Positions 23,669 to 32,880 of a stretch of 64,000 nt of DNA are shown one piece after another. This DNA is from Ruminococcaceae bacterium AM07-15. Its GTDB lineage: Bacteria; Bacillota; Clostridia; Oscillospirales; Butyricicoccaceae. How positions within the stretch are numbered: the first letter of the stretch is position 1; the number at the start of each line of letters is the position of its first letter. The stretch is taken from assembly GCA_003477405.1 (NCBI GenBank), contig QUDE01000014.1:1-64000 (forward strand), given 5' to 3'. Both the position numbers and the translations under genes were made by a program. Under the pieces are notes generated by a model. It saw nothing but the letters and a program-made list of their open reading frames with translations, was not told where the DNA came from and did not search any database.

Positions 23669-26600
23669 TTACAAAACCAGTTCCACCCGGCTGCCGCCGG
23701 ACCGGTCCTTTTTCACCAGGACCTGCTTTTCGATTTTTTCTTTCAGCGAGGCCACATGAGAGATGATACCCACCAGCTTTCTTCCTTCGGTCAGACCGCT
23801 GAGCGCCTGGATGGCCTGGGCCAAGGATTCTTCGTCCAGTGAACCGAATCCCTCGTCCACAAACATGGTATCCAGCTGCACGCCGCCGGAGACCGACTGA
23901 ATTTCATCGGACAACCCCAGAGCCAGGGACAACGCCGCCTGGAAGGACTCCCCGCCGGACAGACTGCGCACGCTGCGGCAGGAGCCGTTGTAGTGATCGA
24001 TCACTTCCAGTTCCAGGCCAGTCTGGCTCCGGTTGTTTTCCCCACCAGCCTTTCGCCGCAGCTCATATTGATTGCCGGACATCACCAAAAACCGGCGGTT
24101 GGCCCGCCTGATGATCCGGTCAAAAAAGGTCATCTGCACATAGGTCTCCAGCATCACCTTTTCCTGGCCTCTCAAAGAGCCGTTGACGGTATCGGAAAGG
24201 GCCGCCATCCAGCGGTACCGCTCTTCCCGCCGGGCCAGATCCCGGGATTTATCCACAACCTGCTCCCGGATGGTTTCATTGGTCTGCATCCGGGTGCGGA
24301 TCTGCTGCTGCCGCTCCAGTTTTTCCTGCCGCTGCTGGGTCAATGCCTGATTTCTTTCTTCCAGGGTCTTTCGATCGGCATCGCTTCCCTGACGCAGCAG
24401 CTCTGTCAGCTGCCGGAGAGCCGCTTCCAGCTGTGTCAGACGGGTTTGCTGCTGGCGATTATCCTGCTCGGCCTGCAGCAGGGCCTGTTCCATCTCTTCC
24501 CGCTGCCGGCTCAAATCGGCATGATGGGCTTGGGCCTGGCGCACATCGGGGAAGCGCAGCTGTCCGGCCAATGCAGACACCTGCCCGGCCACTCCCTGCC
24601 GTTCGGCCTGGGCCTGAGCCAACTGCGCGCCTGCTTCTTCCCTTTCCCGGATCAGCTGATCCCGCTGCTGGATGCTGTCCTGTATTTTTCCTTCCAGGAT
24701 TTCCTTCTGCCGCACCTCTTCTTCCCGCTGCTTCACCACTTGCTCCAGCTGACAAAGAGCCGCTTTTTCCTCCTGCAAACGCCGCAGGATCACTTCTTCG
24801 GCATCCAGTAAGGGACAAGCCTCTCCCTGTTCTTCCAAACGCCGGTTCAGATCCCGTTCCAGCTGCTGCTTCTGCCCTTCCAGACTCCGGCGCTCCAGCT
24901 GGAGCCGGTGCAAGGCCTCTTCCCGCTCCTTTTCCCGGATCAGACCGGCCTGATGCTGCTCTTCCAGCCCTTTCAGCTGCTGCTCCATCTCCTGGCGCTC
25001 TTGCTGCCGCCGGAGAAGTTTCTGCTCTTGCTGCTTGAGAGCCTCCCGCTGCCTTTGAACCTCTTCTTTCCAGCCTTTCAGCTTTTCCCGTGCTTGAACA
25101 GACGAAGCTTTTTCATCCCGCTGATGAAGGGCTGCTTCCAACCGCTGCTGTCGCTCCTGAACCAGACTCTTCCACTGTCCCGCTTCCAGGCTTCTTTTCG
25201 ATGCCTGCTCCTGGGCTTTTTCCAGCGCAGCTTTGGCCTGCTCCACCTCTTCCTTGGTGGGAGCCTGAGGGGACAAACAGGCCGGAGCCGGATGCTGGAG
25301 AGCGCCGCATACCGGGCAGGGTTTTCCCTCTTCCAGCTCCTGGGCCAAAAGCCCGGCCTGCTCGGCCAGAAAAGCCCGATTTTTCTCCTGGTATTGGGCG
25401 TCCCGCTGGGCCTGCACATTCCAGGCCTCCTGGTATGCCTGTTGGGCCTTTTTCAAGGCGCTTTCCGCCTGTTCCCAGTCCTGAGCCAACCCTTCCAACT
25501 GCCCCAGGCTCTCTTCCTCCTGCCGGGCCTGGGTTTGCTGAGCCAGCAGCCGCTCCTGCAAACTTTCCAGCACGGCCTCTTCCTGATAACGCCGGGAAAG
25601 TTCCTGCTGCTTTTGTTCCAGCTCTTCCCGCTTCTTGCCATCCGCCTGGCGCTGCTCTTCCAGCTTTTCTTCCTGGGCTTTGCCCTTGCCGATCTGCTGG
25701 GCATAGCCCTCCCAGGTTTTGCGGTCCTGCTGAATCGCCTGCCAGAGTGCCCGACGGGTCTGCGCCTCCCGCTGCTCTCCCAGCGCCTTTTCCCGTAAAG
25801 CGGCCGCCTCCTGCAAGGCCGCTGCCTTGTATTTCAGCTCTTCGGCCTTGCGGCTCATAGCCTCTTGCCGCTTCTGAAGCTCCCCTTGATGCGCTTTGAG
25901 CGCCTGGGCCTTTTCCTCCAAGGCTTTCAGCTGATTTTTTCCTTTTTCCAGCTGTTGATAGGCCGGAAGTTCCCCTTCCAGAGCTTTCAACTGGCCGATG
26001 ATCTCCTGCCGCTGGGGCGCCAGATTCTGCTGTTCTTCCAAGAGCTTCTGAGCCTGCTCCGCCTGGGGCCGCTGCTCCTCCAGCTGCTTTTTGGTTTCTT
26101 CCAGCTGCTTTTGGGCCTTTTCCCGCTCTTCCGCCTTGCCCAGCTGAGCGTTGACCTGGGCCAGCTGCTCTTCCAGCTCTTTCAACTGACTGCTCAGCTG
26201 TTCTTCCCGCCGCCGGTCCTGGGAAGAAAGCCGCTCCAGCACATCCACTGTCTCTTCCAAAGGCAGCTGATTCTGCCGGGCCTGCTGAGCCTGATCCGCC
26301 AGGGGATCTCCTTCTTCCCACTGGATGCCCTCCACATACTGGCGCATGCTTTGCCGGGCCTGCTCACATTCCTTGCCCTCCTGGAGGGTCAGAGCCTTGA
26401 TTCTGTCCTGGAACACCATGTAATACCGGGTCTGGAATATTTCCCGGAAAATTTCCTGCCGGCTTTTGGTGTCGGCCAAAAGGAGCTTGAGGAAATCTCC
26501 TTGGGCGATCATGGCGATCTGAGAAAATTGGTTTCTGTCCAGGCCGATAATCTGAGTGATGGCCGCAGTGATTTCCCGGGGACGGGTGATGATGCGCCCA

Positions 26601-26962
26601 TCGGGCAAATGCAGCTCCCCTTCCGCCTTTTGGGTGGTCGTTCCCGTCCCTTTTTTCATAGGGCGCTGGTATTCCGGATTGCGGCGCAAAGTATACTTCT
26701 GGCCTCGATAAGCAAATTCCAGCTCCACAAAGGTGGGAGTCTCCGGGCGTGCATACTGGGAGCGGAACATGGAAGCATCCCGGGTTTGCCCGCTGGGTTC
26801 CCCGTACAATGCGTAGGCAATGGCATCAAACAAGGTGGTTTTCCCGGCCCCTGTGTCTCCGGTGATCAGGTAGAGCCCTTCTTCTCCCAGCTTTTCCAGT
26901 TCTACCACCGTTTCCCCTGCATAGGGTCCAAAGGCCGACATGGTCAATTTCAGCGGTCGCAT
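23669..26962 (-). CDS. sbcC: Nuclease SbcCD subunit C (SMC-like ATPase)
   Basis: A 1097-residue Rad50-type ATPase that works with SbcD to cut DNA hairpins and blocked ends. Walker A is GDTGAGKTT (35-43); residues about 190-530 and 570-880 are long Gln/Glu-rich coiled coils; the zinc-hook CPVC lies near residue 546; the C-terminal lobe has LSGGES and Walker B DTMFVDEGFGSLDEES. Length is usual for the family. The start overlaps sbcD by 13 nt. The unusual Gln richness of the coils is a compositional trait of this strain. Confidence 0.96.
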   Translation of the reverse strand: MRPLKLTMSAFGPYAGETVVELEKLGEEGLYLITGDTGAGKTTLFDAIAYALYGEPSGQTRDASMFRSQYARPETPTFVELEFAYRGQKYTLRRNPEYQRPMKKGTGTTTQKAEGELHLPDGRIITRPREITAAITQIIGLDRNQFSQIAMIAQGDFLKLLLADTKSRQEIFREIFQTRYYMVFQDRIKALTLQEGKECEQARQSMRQYVEGIQWEEGDPLADQAQQARQNQLPLEETVDVLERLSSQDRRREEQLSSQLKELEEQLAQVNAQLGKAEEREKAQKQLEETKKQLEEQRPQAEQAQKLLEEQQNLAPQRQEIIGQLKALEGELPAYQQLEKGKNQLKALEEKAQALKAHQGELQKRQEAMSRKAEELKYKAAALQEAAALREKALGEQREAQTRRALWQAIQQDRKTWEGYAQQIGKGKAQEEKLEEQRQADGKKREELEQKQQELSRRYQEEAVLESLQERLLAQQTQARQEEESLGQLEGLAQDWEQAESALKKAQQAYQEAWNVQAQRDAQYQEKNRAFLAEQAGLLAQELEEGKPCPVCGALQHPAPACLSPQAPTKEEVEQAKAALEKAQEQASKRSLEAGQWKSLVQERQQRLEAALHQRDEKASSVQAREKLKGWKEEVQRQREALKQQEQKLLRRQQERQEMEQQLKGLEEQHQAGLIREKEREEALHRLQLERRSLEGQKQQLERDLNRRLEEQGEACPLLDAEEVILRRLQEEKAALCQLEQVVKQREEEVRQKEILEGKIQDSIQQRDQLIREREEAGAQLAQAQAERQGVAGQVSALAGQLRFPDVRQAQAHHADLSRQREEMEQALLQAEQDNRQQQTRLTQLEAALRQLTELLRQGSDADRKTLEERNQALTQQRQEKLERQQQIRTRMQTNETIREQVVDKSRDLARREERYRWMAALSDTVNGSLRGQEKVMLETYVQMTFFDRIIRRANRRFLVMSGNQYELRRKAGGENNRSQTGLELEVIDHYNGSCRSVRSLSGGESFQAALSLALGLSDEIQSVSGGVQLDTMFVDEGFGSLDEESLAQAIQALSGLTEGRKLVGIISHVASLKEKIEKQVLVKKDRSGGSRVELVL

Positions 26963-28098
26963 GGCTCATCCCCCCAAATTTCTTCCATCAGCCCCAAGGC
27001 AAAAGACCGCTGGGTCTCCTGCATGGGCTGGCCATTTTGTTTTTCGTAAAATTCTTCCAGCATCGCCAGAGGGCTTTTCTCCTCTGTCGGCCCCATCTCT
27101 TCCCACTGGGCCTGGTTCCGGGTGCGCCGGTTGTCATAGCTCAGCTTCATCAAATTGGGATAGATCAGCCGCAGTTTGGCCGCCCCATCGGGCACATCCT
27201 CCTCGTCGGTAAGGATGATGTGGAGATAATCTTCCCGAAAATCCTTTCCCTTGTAAAAATCCCGCAGGGTCACTTCTTCATAACTTCCCCGAATCTCCCG
27301 CAGGTCCCGCAAGGGCGTCAGGGGAATGGTGCGGATGGATACATTCCCTTTTTCCTCCATCTCCACCACAGTCACCGACTTTTCATGGTTTGCTTCCGAA
27401 AAGGAGTACTTCAGAGGCGTGCCGCAATAGCGAATGGTAGGCTTTCCCACCTGCTGAGGGCCATGGATATGTCCCAGGGCCACATAGTCAAAGGGGGCAA
27501 AGACAGAGGCGTCCACATTGTCGCTGCCTCCCACGGAAAGTTCCTCCGATTCGCAGCGGGCGGCGCCGGTGACAAACTGATGGGTTACCAACACATTCCG
27601 CCTTCCTTCCTCCACTCCCAGATGATCGATGGCCACCCGGAGTGCATCGGTATAGCTTTCGATGGTTTCCTCCGGGAAAAACCGGCGCACATAAACCGGC
27701 TTCAAAAAGGGCAGCAGGAAAACATCCACCGGCCCGTGGGCATCCTGGAGAGTAAAACGGCAGGGATTTCCATCATACACCGGCGCCAGATGAACGCCGC
27801 TCTGCTCCATCAGCCGGCCGCCAAAAGCCAATCGCTCGGGGGAATCGTGATTGCCGCTGATGAGGAAAACCTGAGGACCCAGCCGGGATAGGGACACCAG
27901 AAAATCGTCCAGCATCCCCACCGCTTCGGCCGAGGGCACCGTTTTGTCATACACATCCCCGGCGATGAGCACCCCCTGGGGTTCTTCCCGACGGACAATC
28001 TCCAGAATCTCCTTCAAAATATAGGCTTGATCCTCCACCATGGAAAAGCCATTGACCCGCTTTCCCAGATGCAGATCGGACAAATGGATCCATTTCAT
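26950..28098 (-). CDS. sbcD: Exonuclease SbcCD subunit D
   Basis: A 382-residue Mre11-type metallophosphoesterase, partner of SbcC. Metal-site motifs: HLSDLHLGK (residues 4-12), GDVYDK, SGNHDSPER, and GHIHGPQ. The ATG at 28098 has GGGAGGAAAAC before it; the upstream frame to 28194 crosses the promoter and is not used. It is the first gene of the sbcDC operon. Confidence 0.95.
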   Translation of the reverse strand: MKWIHLSDLHLGKRVNGFSMVEDQAYILKEILEIVRREEPQGVLIAGDVYDKTVPSAEAVGMLDDFLVSLSRLGPQVFLISGNHDSPERLAFGGRLMEQSGVHLAPVYDGNPCRFTLQDAHGPVDVFLLPFLKPVYVRRFFPEETIESYTDALRVAIDHLGVEEGRRNVLVTHQFVTGAARCESEELSVGGSDNVDASVFAPFDYVALGHIHGPQQVGKPTIRYCGTPLKYSFSEANHEKSVTVVEMEEKGNVSIRTIPLTPLRDLREIRGSYEEVTLRDFYKGKDFREDYLHIILTDEEDVPDGAAKLRLIYPNLMKLSYDNRRTRNQAQWEEMGPTEEKSPLAMLEEFYEKQNGQPMQETQRSFALGLMEEIWGDEPCDR

Positions 28099-28140
28099 CT
28101 GTTTTCCTCCCTCTTTTGGCTGAATTCTTGCTATTTTTTT

Positions 28141-28169
28141 ATTATACCGGGGGCGAAAAAAAGCTGCAA
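28141..28169 (-). promoter_or_regulatory. Sigma-A promoter of sbcDC
   Basis: On the minus strand TTGCAG (28164-28169), 17 bp, TATAAT (28141-28146). I see no LexA box in this intergenic region. Confidence 0.7.
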
Positions 28170-28232
28170 CCCTGTTTGTCTTGCTTTTTTGCACTGATAT
28201 GATATCATAATATTACAAGAGGAGGTGGAACC

Positions 28233-28709
28233 ATGAAGCAGCGCAAGAAAACAATTATCCTTTTGATTTTATCGCTTTGTGCGGCCCTGGCCCTGTTTTA
28301 CCGGCGCAGTCTTCCCCTCCAGCAACTTCTCCCCGGCCTGGATCTATCCCAGTGCGCCAGCATCACCCTGCAAGGGGATTACTATAAAGAAAGCCCTCGG
28401 GAAAGTGTGGCCTATAACCGAACCTTCACACCAGAAAATAAAGAATTTGAACAGATCCTGGCCCTTTTAAAGCAGGCAGAATTCCGCCGCAGTCTGTGGG
28501 GACTGATCCCCAATAAAGGCGTCCGCACTCATCCGATCCGGACCGGTGATATCCGGTGGGAGATCCACTGTGTTTTCCCCGACAGCAGCTTGCGGGTGCA
28601 TAACTTTTTCGGCGATTTCACCCTCAGCTTCCAGGAAACTTCTTCTCTTCCGGTCGCCCCTGTTTCTTCCCAATGGGTGGATGCCGTAACAGCCATCATA
28701 ACAAAATAA
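28233..28709 (+). CDS. Hypothetical membrane-anchored protein (158 aa)
   Basis: The gene starts with GAGGAGG upstream of ATG 28233. Residues 1-8 are basic (MKQRKKTI), 9-24 hydrophobic, a signal-anchor, and the rest (25-158) is predicted outside the cell. No domain is recognised. A single gene divergent from sbcD, followed by the first hairpin of the cluster at 28711. It may be a small secreted protein of unknown use. Confidence 0.65.
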   Translation: MKQRKKTIILLILSLCAALALFYRRSLPLQQLLPGLDLSQCASITLQGDYYKESPRESVAYNRTFTPENKEFEQILALLKQAEFRRSLWGLIPNKGVRTHPIRTGDIRWEIHCVFPDSSLRVHNFFGDFTLSFQETSSLPVAPVSSQWVDAVTAIITK

Positions 28710-28710
28710 A

Positions 28711-28940
28711 AAACGCCTTTTCAGGCGTTTTTTAACATTTCGAAAAAGTGGCCTCTGCCACTTTTTCGAGTTTTTGCAAGGGGCTGCGTGCACGCCTTAG
28801 GCGCACACTTGCCCCTTGATAAGTGCAAAAAGCCACGCACAGATCGCGGCTTTTTGCAGATTGATAAGGGTAAGGGCAAACGGCCCCTCTGTCCAGATTC
28901 GTTTTCCCCCAGACTGAAACGCCTTTTCAGGCGTTTTTTA
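28711..28940. repeat. Hairpin cluster flanked by a duplicated terminator
   Basis: An identical 24-bp unit, a terminator with the arms AACGCC / GGCGTT and a T-run, occurs at 28711-28734 and 28917-28940. Between them lie a hairpin CGAAAAAGTGGC / GCCACTTTTTCG (28741-28768) and a hairpin TGCAAAAAGCC / GGCTTTTTGCA (about 28820-28858), plus a G/C-rich block. The 228 bp hold no supportable gene. It may be a mobile-like repeat, a non-coding RNA or stacked terminators between the 158-residue gene and the helicase. Confidence 0.7.
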
Positions 28941-31067
28941 TTTTTCCGGTGCAAATTGTCCCAGCCCCAGCGTGGCGGCCAGAGAGAATGTCCGTTGACT
29001 GCCATCCTGGAAGGCCACAGTGACCAGATCTCCCTGACGGTCTGCAATGATCCCCGGCCCAAAGCGCCGGTGGCTCAAAGCCGCCCCTTTCACATAATAT
29101 TGCTCTGCTCCAGCAGGCAAAACCTGCGGCTTTTTTTCCAGGGCCGCGGGACGCTGGGCCATCGTACCCGGCTTTTTGCTCACCGTAGGCCGGAGAGCAG
29201 CAGGAGCCCGGGAAGGTTTCTTCACCGGAAAGATCTCCTGACTGAATGTGGACTCCATTTCCGGATGTCGGAAACGGAACACCTGAAGCCGGTTCCTGGC
29301 TCGGGTCATCGCCACATAAAAAAGCCGCCGTTCCTCTTCCCAGGTTTTCCAGGCCTCTTCATCCCCCGGTTCCGGCTGGCCTGTCCGCGGGAAAATGCCA
29401 TCGGCCACATCCATCAGGATCACCCGGTCATATTCCAGGCCTTTGCTGGAATGAATGGTAGAAAGCACAAAGGGACAATCCGGCTCTCCCCCTTGCCGCA
29501 CCAGGTCCTCCAGCTCTCCCAAGCGCCGCAGCAGATCCATAGGGCTTTTTTCCATCGCCCCCAAAGATTCTAAAATCTGAGCCTTTCCCGATTCCATCCC
29601 CTGGCGCTGCAAATATTCCCCATATCCCATAAACCGAACAATGCGGTACACTGCCTTATCTCCCGACTCCAGCAGCATATGATCCAGATGGGTTTGCAAA
29701 GCCCGGCACTGACGCCGGGTAAAGGCCGAGGCCTGGGGATTTTCCGCCAGTCGTTCCAAAATGGTGCCCTTTCCCTTTTGGGCTGCCGCTTCCTCGGCGT
29801 CCTTTTTTCGGATGCCTGCTCCCAATTTGTAATAGATATCCAAAAACAATGCAGGGGATTGAGGGTCCTGGGCGAAACGGATGATATTGCTGATGTCCCG
29901 CACCACCCGACTGGTGAAAAAGGCGCTGTCCACTTGGCGGCACCGATAGGAAATCCCCTTCCGGGCCAGCAGGTCAATGAGGGGCAAAGCGCTTTCATTG
30001 TCCCGATAAAGCACCGCCGTCTCCTCCTGGCAATCCTGGGCCACCTGCATCAGGTAGGAATATTGTGCCCTTCGATTTGAAAGGGAAATGCTCTCCACCG
30101 CCAGCCCCGCCGGACGCACCGCTTCCATGTGTTTGGGATACCGGTCCCGGTTCTTTTGGATGAAGTTTTGGGCAGTCTCCACAATCTGCGGAGTGGAGCG
30201 ATAGTTTTTCTCCAGATAAAGCACCTTGGCCCCTTGATATCGTTTGGAAAACTGAGTCAAGGCCTGGGGATAGGCCGCACGAAAGCCATAAATGCTCTGG
30301 TCTTCATCCCCCACCAAAAAGATGTTTTTCTCTTTCCCAGCCAGAAGATCCAAAATGGCATGCTGGATCTTGGAAGTATCCTGGGCCTCATCCACTGAAA
30401 GATACCGGTATCTCTTCTGAAAACGGGCCAAAACCTCGGGATAGCGCAGCAGGATCTGGCGGGCATAGACCATCTGATCATCGTAGTCCATCTGCTGGCG
30501 CTGACGGAGGGTTTGATCGTAAGCCTGAAACAGGGCGGGAAAATCCACCCCCTCCACCTCCACCGTTTCCAGCTCTTCCCGGGTGAGCATCTGGTTCTTA
30601 GCGTAGGTGATGGCGGTCTGAAGGGCCTTGACGGTGCTTTCCGGCACGAACTCCTTTTGTTGTCTGCGGCACAGTTCTCCCAAAAGGGCCCCCTGGACCC
30701 CGGTGTCCTCCAGCAAAGAAAACGCCTGCCGCCCCAGCAGCCGTTCATAGGTGCGGATCACCCGGCTGCACAGGCCGTTGATGGTGCGAAACTCCAGCCG
30801 GTTTCCCATCTCCTGCCCAAAGCTGCGGCAAAAACGGGCCTTCATATCCCTGGCGGCCGAGACGGTATAGGTGACGATGAGGATCTGCTCCGGGGGAATC
30901 TGCTTTTCATAGACCATGTATCCCACCCGGCTGACCAACACGGTGGTTTTGCCGCTGCCCGGCACGGCCAACAGCAACACCGGCCCTTCCACACTCTCCA
31001 CGGCCACCTGCTGCTGAGGATTGAGAGAAAGGCCAAACCGACTTTGAAACCGCTGGAGATCAGCCAT
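28938..31067 (-). CDS. UvrD/Rep (PcrA-like) superfamily 1 DNA helicase
   Basis: A 709-residue 3'-5' helicase. Motifs: Q-motif LNPQQQVAVE, Walker A AVPGSGKTT, motif Ia TYTVSAARDM, Walker B SVDEAQDT, VGDEDQSIYGFR (motif III), LEKNYRST (motif IV), STIHSSKGLEYD (V) and VAMTRARNRL (VI). A basic tail with APAALRPTVSKKPG and a C-terminal GPGIIADRQGDLVTVAF domain resembles the PcrA C-terminus that binds RNA polymerase. No strong ribosome site; ATG 31067 is preferred because family proteins begin just before the Q-motif, while ATG 31091 is possible. The start overlaps the end of the SDR gene by 8 nt. Confidence 0.9.
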   Translation of the reverse strand: MADLQRFQSRFGLSLNPQQQVAVESVEGPVLLLAVPGSGKTTVLVSRVGYMVYEKQIPPEQILIVTYTVSAARDMKARFCRSFGQEMGNRLEFRTINGLCSRVIRTYERLLGRQAFSLLEDTGVQGALLGELCRRQQKEFVPESTVKALQTAITYAKNQMLTREELETVEVEGVDFPALFQAYDQTLRQRQQMDYDDQMVYARQILLRYPEVLARFQKRYRYLSVDEAQDTSKIQHAILDLLAGKEKNIFLVGDEDQSIYGFRAAYPQALTQFSKRYQGAKVLYLEKNYRSTPQIVETAQNFIQKNRDRYPKHMEAVRPAGLAVESISLSNRRAQYSYLMQVAQDCQEETAVLYRDNESALPLIDLLARKGISYRCRQVDSAFFTSRVVRDISNIIRFAQDPQSPALFLDIYYKLGAGIRKKDAEEAAAQKGKGTILERLAENPQASAFTRRQCRALQTHLDHMLLESGDKAVYRIVRFMGYGEYLQRQGMESGKAQILESLGAMEKSPMDLLRRLGELEDLVRQGGEPDCPFVLSTIHSSKGLEYDRVILMDVADGIFPRTGQPEPGDEEAWKTWEEERRLFYVAMTRARNRLQVFRFRHPEMESTFSQEIFPVKKPSRAPAALRPTVSKKPGTMAQRPAALEKKPQVLPAGAEQYYVKGAALSHRRFGPGIIADRQGDLVTVAFQDGSQRTFSLAATLGLGQFAPEK

Positions 31068-31764
31068 GGAAACGCCAGCCGCAATCGTCATGATAGATCA
31101 TCTGATGGGTCATGCCTCCATCAATGCAGATATTTTCCCCTGTGATGAATCCGGCCTTGTCCGAGCAAAGGAAGAGCACCATCTGGGCGATGTCCTGAGG
31201 CGTTCCCACCCGCCCCGCAGGGTGCTGCGTTTCATCGGCCCCGAAGAGCTGGGAGCCGGTGGTGTCGATCCAACCGGGGGAGATGGAGTTGACCCGGGCT
31301 TTGTCCCGCAGGCTCACCGCCAAGGCATGGGTGAGGGCGGCAATTCCCCCTTTGGCGGCGGTATAGCTTTCGGTGAAAGGCTGGCTCATCCGATCCCGGC
31401 TGGAGGAAATGTTGATAATGCTGGCCCCTTCTCCAAAATAGGGGAGCAACAGTTGGGTCAAATAAAAAGGCGCCGCCACCCCCACCTGAAGAGCCTGGTT
31501 GAATTGCTCCCAGGTACAGGTATCGATGCCCAGGAACAGGGGTTTTGCATTGTTCACCAGAAAATCCACCCGGCCATAGGTCTGAATAACCTTTTGGGCG
31601 AACCGCTCCAGATCTTCCTTTTTTCCCACATCCCCCTGGAAAAAATCGTTTTCCAGCAGATCAATGGTGCAGACCCTGGCCCCCTGCTTTGCAAACTCCT
31701 CACAAATGCACCGGCCAATGCCCTGGGCGCCGCCGGTGACCACGGCTACTTTGTCCTGAAACAT
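31060..31764 (-). CDS. Short-chain dehydrogenase/reductase
   Basis: A 234-residue NAD(P)-dependent SDR. TGGAQGIG (10-17) binds the cofactor and YTAAK is the catalytic Tyr/Lys pair; an upstream Ser comes from NISSSRDR, and NNAKP takes the place of the usual NNAG. The C-terminus has GENICIDGG. Substrate is unknown; its partner is the medium-chain dehydrogenase just upstream, and together they could interconvert a sugar alcohol or ketone. AGGAGG precedes ATG 31764. Confidence 0.88.
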   Translation of the reverse strand: MFQDKVAVVTGGAQGIGRCICEEFAKQGARVCTIDLLENDFFQGDVGKKEDLERFAQKVIQTYGRVDFLVNNAKPLFLGIDTCTWEQFNQALQVGVAAPFYLTQLLLPYFGEGASIINISSSRDRMSQPFTESYTAAKGGIAALTHALAVSLRDKARVNSISPGWIDTTGSQLFGADETQHPAGRVGTPQDIAQMVLFLCSDKAGFITGENICIDGGMTHQMIYHDDCGWRFHG

Positions 31765-31766
31765 AG

Positions 31767-32807
31767 TTATTCCTCCATTTGGATGGCCACCTTAATGACC
31801 CCGTCTTCCCGGTTTTCAAACACCTCATAGGCCTTTTCAATCTCCCGCAAGGGGAAAATGTGGGTAATCAACGGTCGGGTGTCCAGCTTGCCCTCTGCGA
31901 TCAGCTGGAGAATGTCATCCACATGGCAGCCATCCACTCCGCCGGTCTGGAAGGTGAGGTTTTTGCCATACATCTCCGGCAAGGGCAGTACCTGGGGAAC
32001 ATCATACAGCGCCACCACCGTCACCATTCCATTGGGACGGGCACATTTCCAGGCCAGCTGGAAACTGTCCTCCGTCCCGGCCACTTCCAGCACCCGTCCG
32101 GCGCCGCCGTGGGGAGTATGGGCCTTCACAAATTCTTCGGCCTCCTCCGGCGCCACGGTGAGCACCTGGGGATAGTGCTCTTCCACAAACTTTCGCCGCT
32201 GAGGATCTTTTTCGCACACCATCACCACTCCTGGCCGATGCAGCAGCACACATTGCAAGGTGCACAGCCCGGTGGGGCCTGCGCCGATGATGAGTACCGA
32301 CTCCCCCGGTTCGATCCCGGCGATATCGGCAGCCCAATAGCCGGTGGCCAGCAGATCTCCCGCCAGCAAAGCCTGCTCATCGGACACCCCCTGGGGAATA
32401 TGGCTCAGCCCTTGGTCTCCATAAGGCACCCGCACATATTCCCCCTGGCCGCCGTCGATGCGGCAGCCCAATGCCCATCCCCCCTGGGGATCGGTGCAGT
32501 TGTTCACATACCCCTGTCGGCAGAAGAAGCATTTTCCGCAGAAGGTCTCCACATTGACGGCCACCCGGTCGCCGAGAGCAAATTTCTGTACCTTCTCCCC
32601 CACTTCTTCCACAACACCCACCATTTCATGGCCCACCGTTACCCCAGGTACCGCCCGAGGCACCGAACCATGCTTGATGTGCAGATCGCTGGTGCAGATG
32701 CTGGCCAAAGTCACCCGCACCACCACATCCTCCGGCCCTTCCACATGGGGCCGGGGCTTTTCCAGGAGGGCAAACCGGCCCTGTTCCACATAAGTATAGG
32801 CCAACAT
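31767..32807 (-). CDS. Zinc-dependent medium-chain alcohol dehydrogenase
   Basis: A 346-residue MDR enzyme. Catalytic zinc ligands are visible: the Cys of ASICTSDLH, GHE of TVGHEMVG; the structural zinc Cys cluster is CGKCFFCRQGYVNNC. The cofactor motif is GAGPTG. ATG 32807 is preferred over ATG 32813 because GGAG then lies eight bases away rather than two. It overlaps no gene and lies 2 bp before the SDR, which it probably supplies in the same operon. Substrate not deducible from sequence. Confidence 0.88.
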   Translation of the reverse strand: MLAYTYVEQGRFALLEKPRPHVEGPEDVVVRVTLASICTSDLHIKHGSVPRAVPGVTVGHEMVGVVEEVGEKVQKFALGDRVAVNVETFCGKCFFCRQGYVNNCTDPQGGWALGCRIDGGQGEYVRVPYGDQGLSHIPQGVSDEQALLAGDLLATGYWAADIAGIEPGESVLIIGAGPTGLCTLQCVLLHRPGVVMVCEKDPQRRKFVEEHYPQVLTVAPEEAEEFVKAHTPHGGAGRVLEVAGTEDSFQLAWKCARPNGMVTVVALYDVPQVLPLPEMYGKNLTFQTGGVDGCHVDDILQLIAEGKLDTRPLITHIFPLREIEKAYEVFENREDGVIKVAIQMEE

Positions 32808-32835
32808 ATCCATTTCTCCTTTTCGCCCATATGTC

Positions 32836-32868
32836 AAAAGCCCGGCCCCTTCCCAGGGACCGGGCCTT
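32836..32868 (-). terminator. Terminator of mreB
   Basis: On the minus strand GCCCGGTCCC / GGGGCCGGGC followed by TTTT, 13 bp after the mreB stop. Confidence 0.75.
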
Positions 32869-32880
32869 GTGCCGTTTTTC

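Noticed and set aside
24343..25860. Pro/Ala-rich plus-strand frames over sbcC
   Set aside because: Composition mirrors the Gln/Glu coiled-coil codons of sbcC on the other strand; no start signals.
25113..26321. Gly/Arg-rich minus-strand frame inside sbcC
   Set aside because: Alternative reading frame of the coiled coil with no known domain or ribosome site.
23669..26962. Repetitive CTGCT-rich sequence that looks like a tandem repeat
   Set aside because: It encodes the sbcC coiled coils; spacing is irregular and it is not a CRISPR array.
28199..28208. Palindrome ATGATATCAT near the 158-residue gene
   Set aside because: Too short and AT-rich to call as an operator; arms do not match the XRE dyads.
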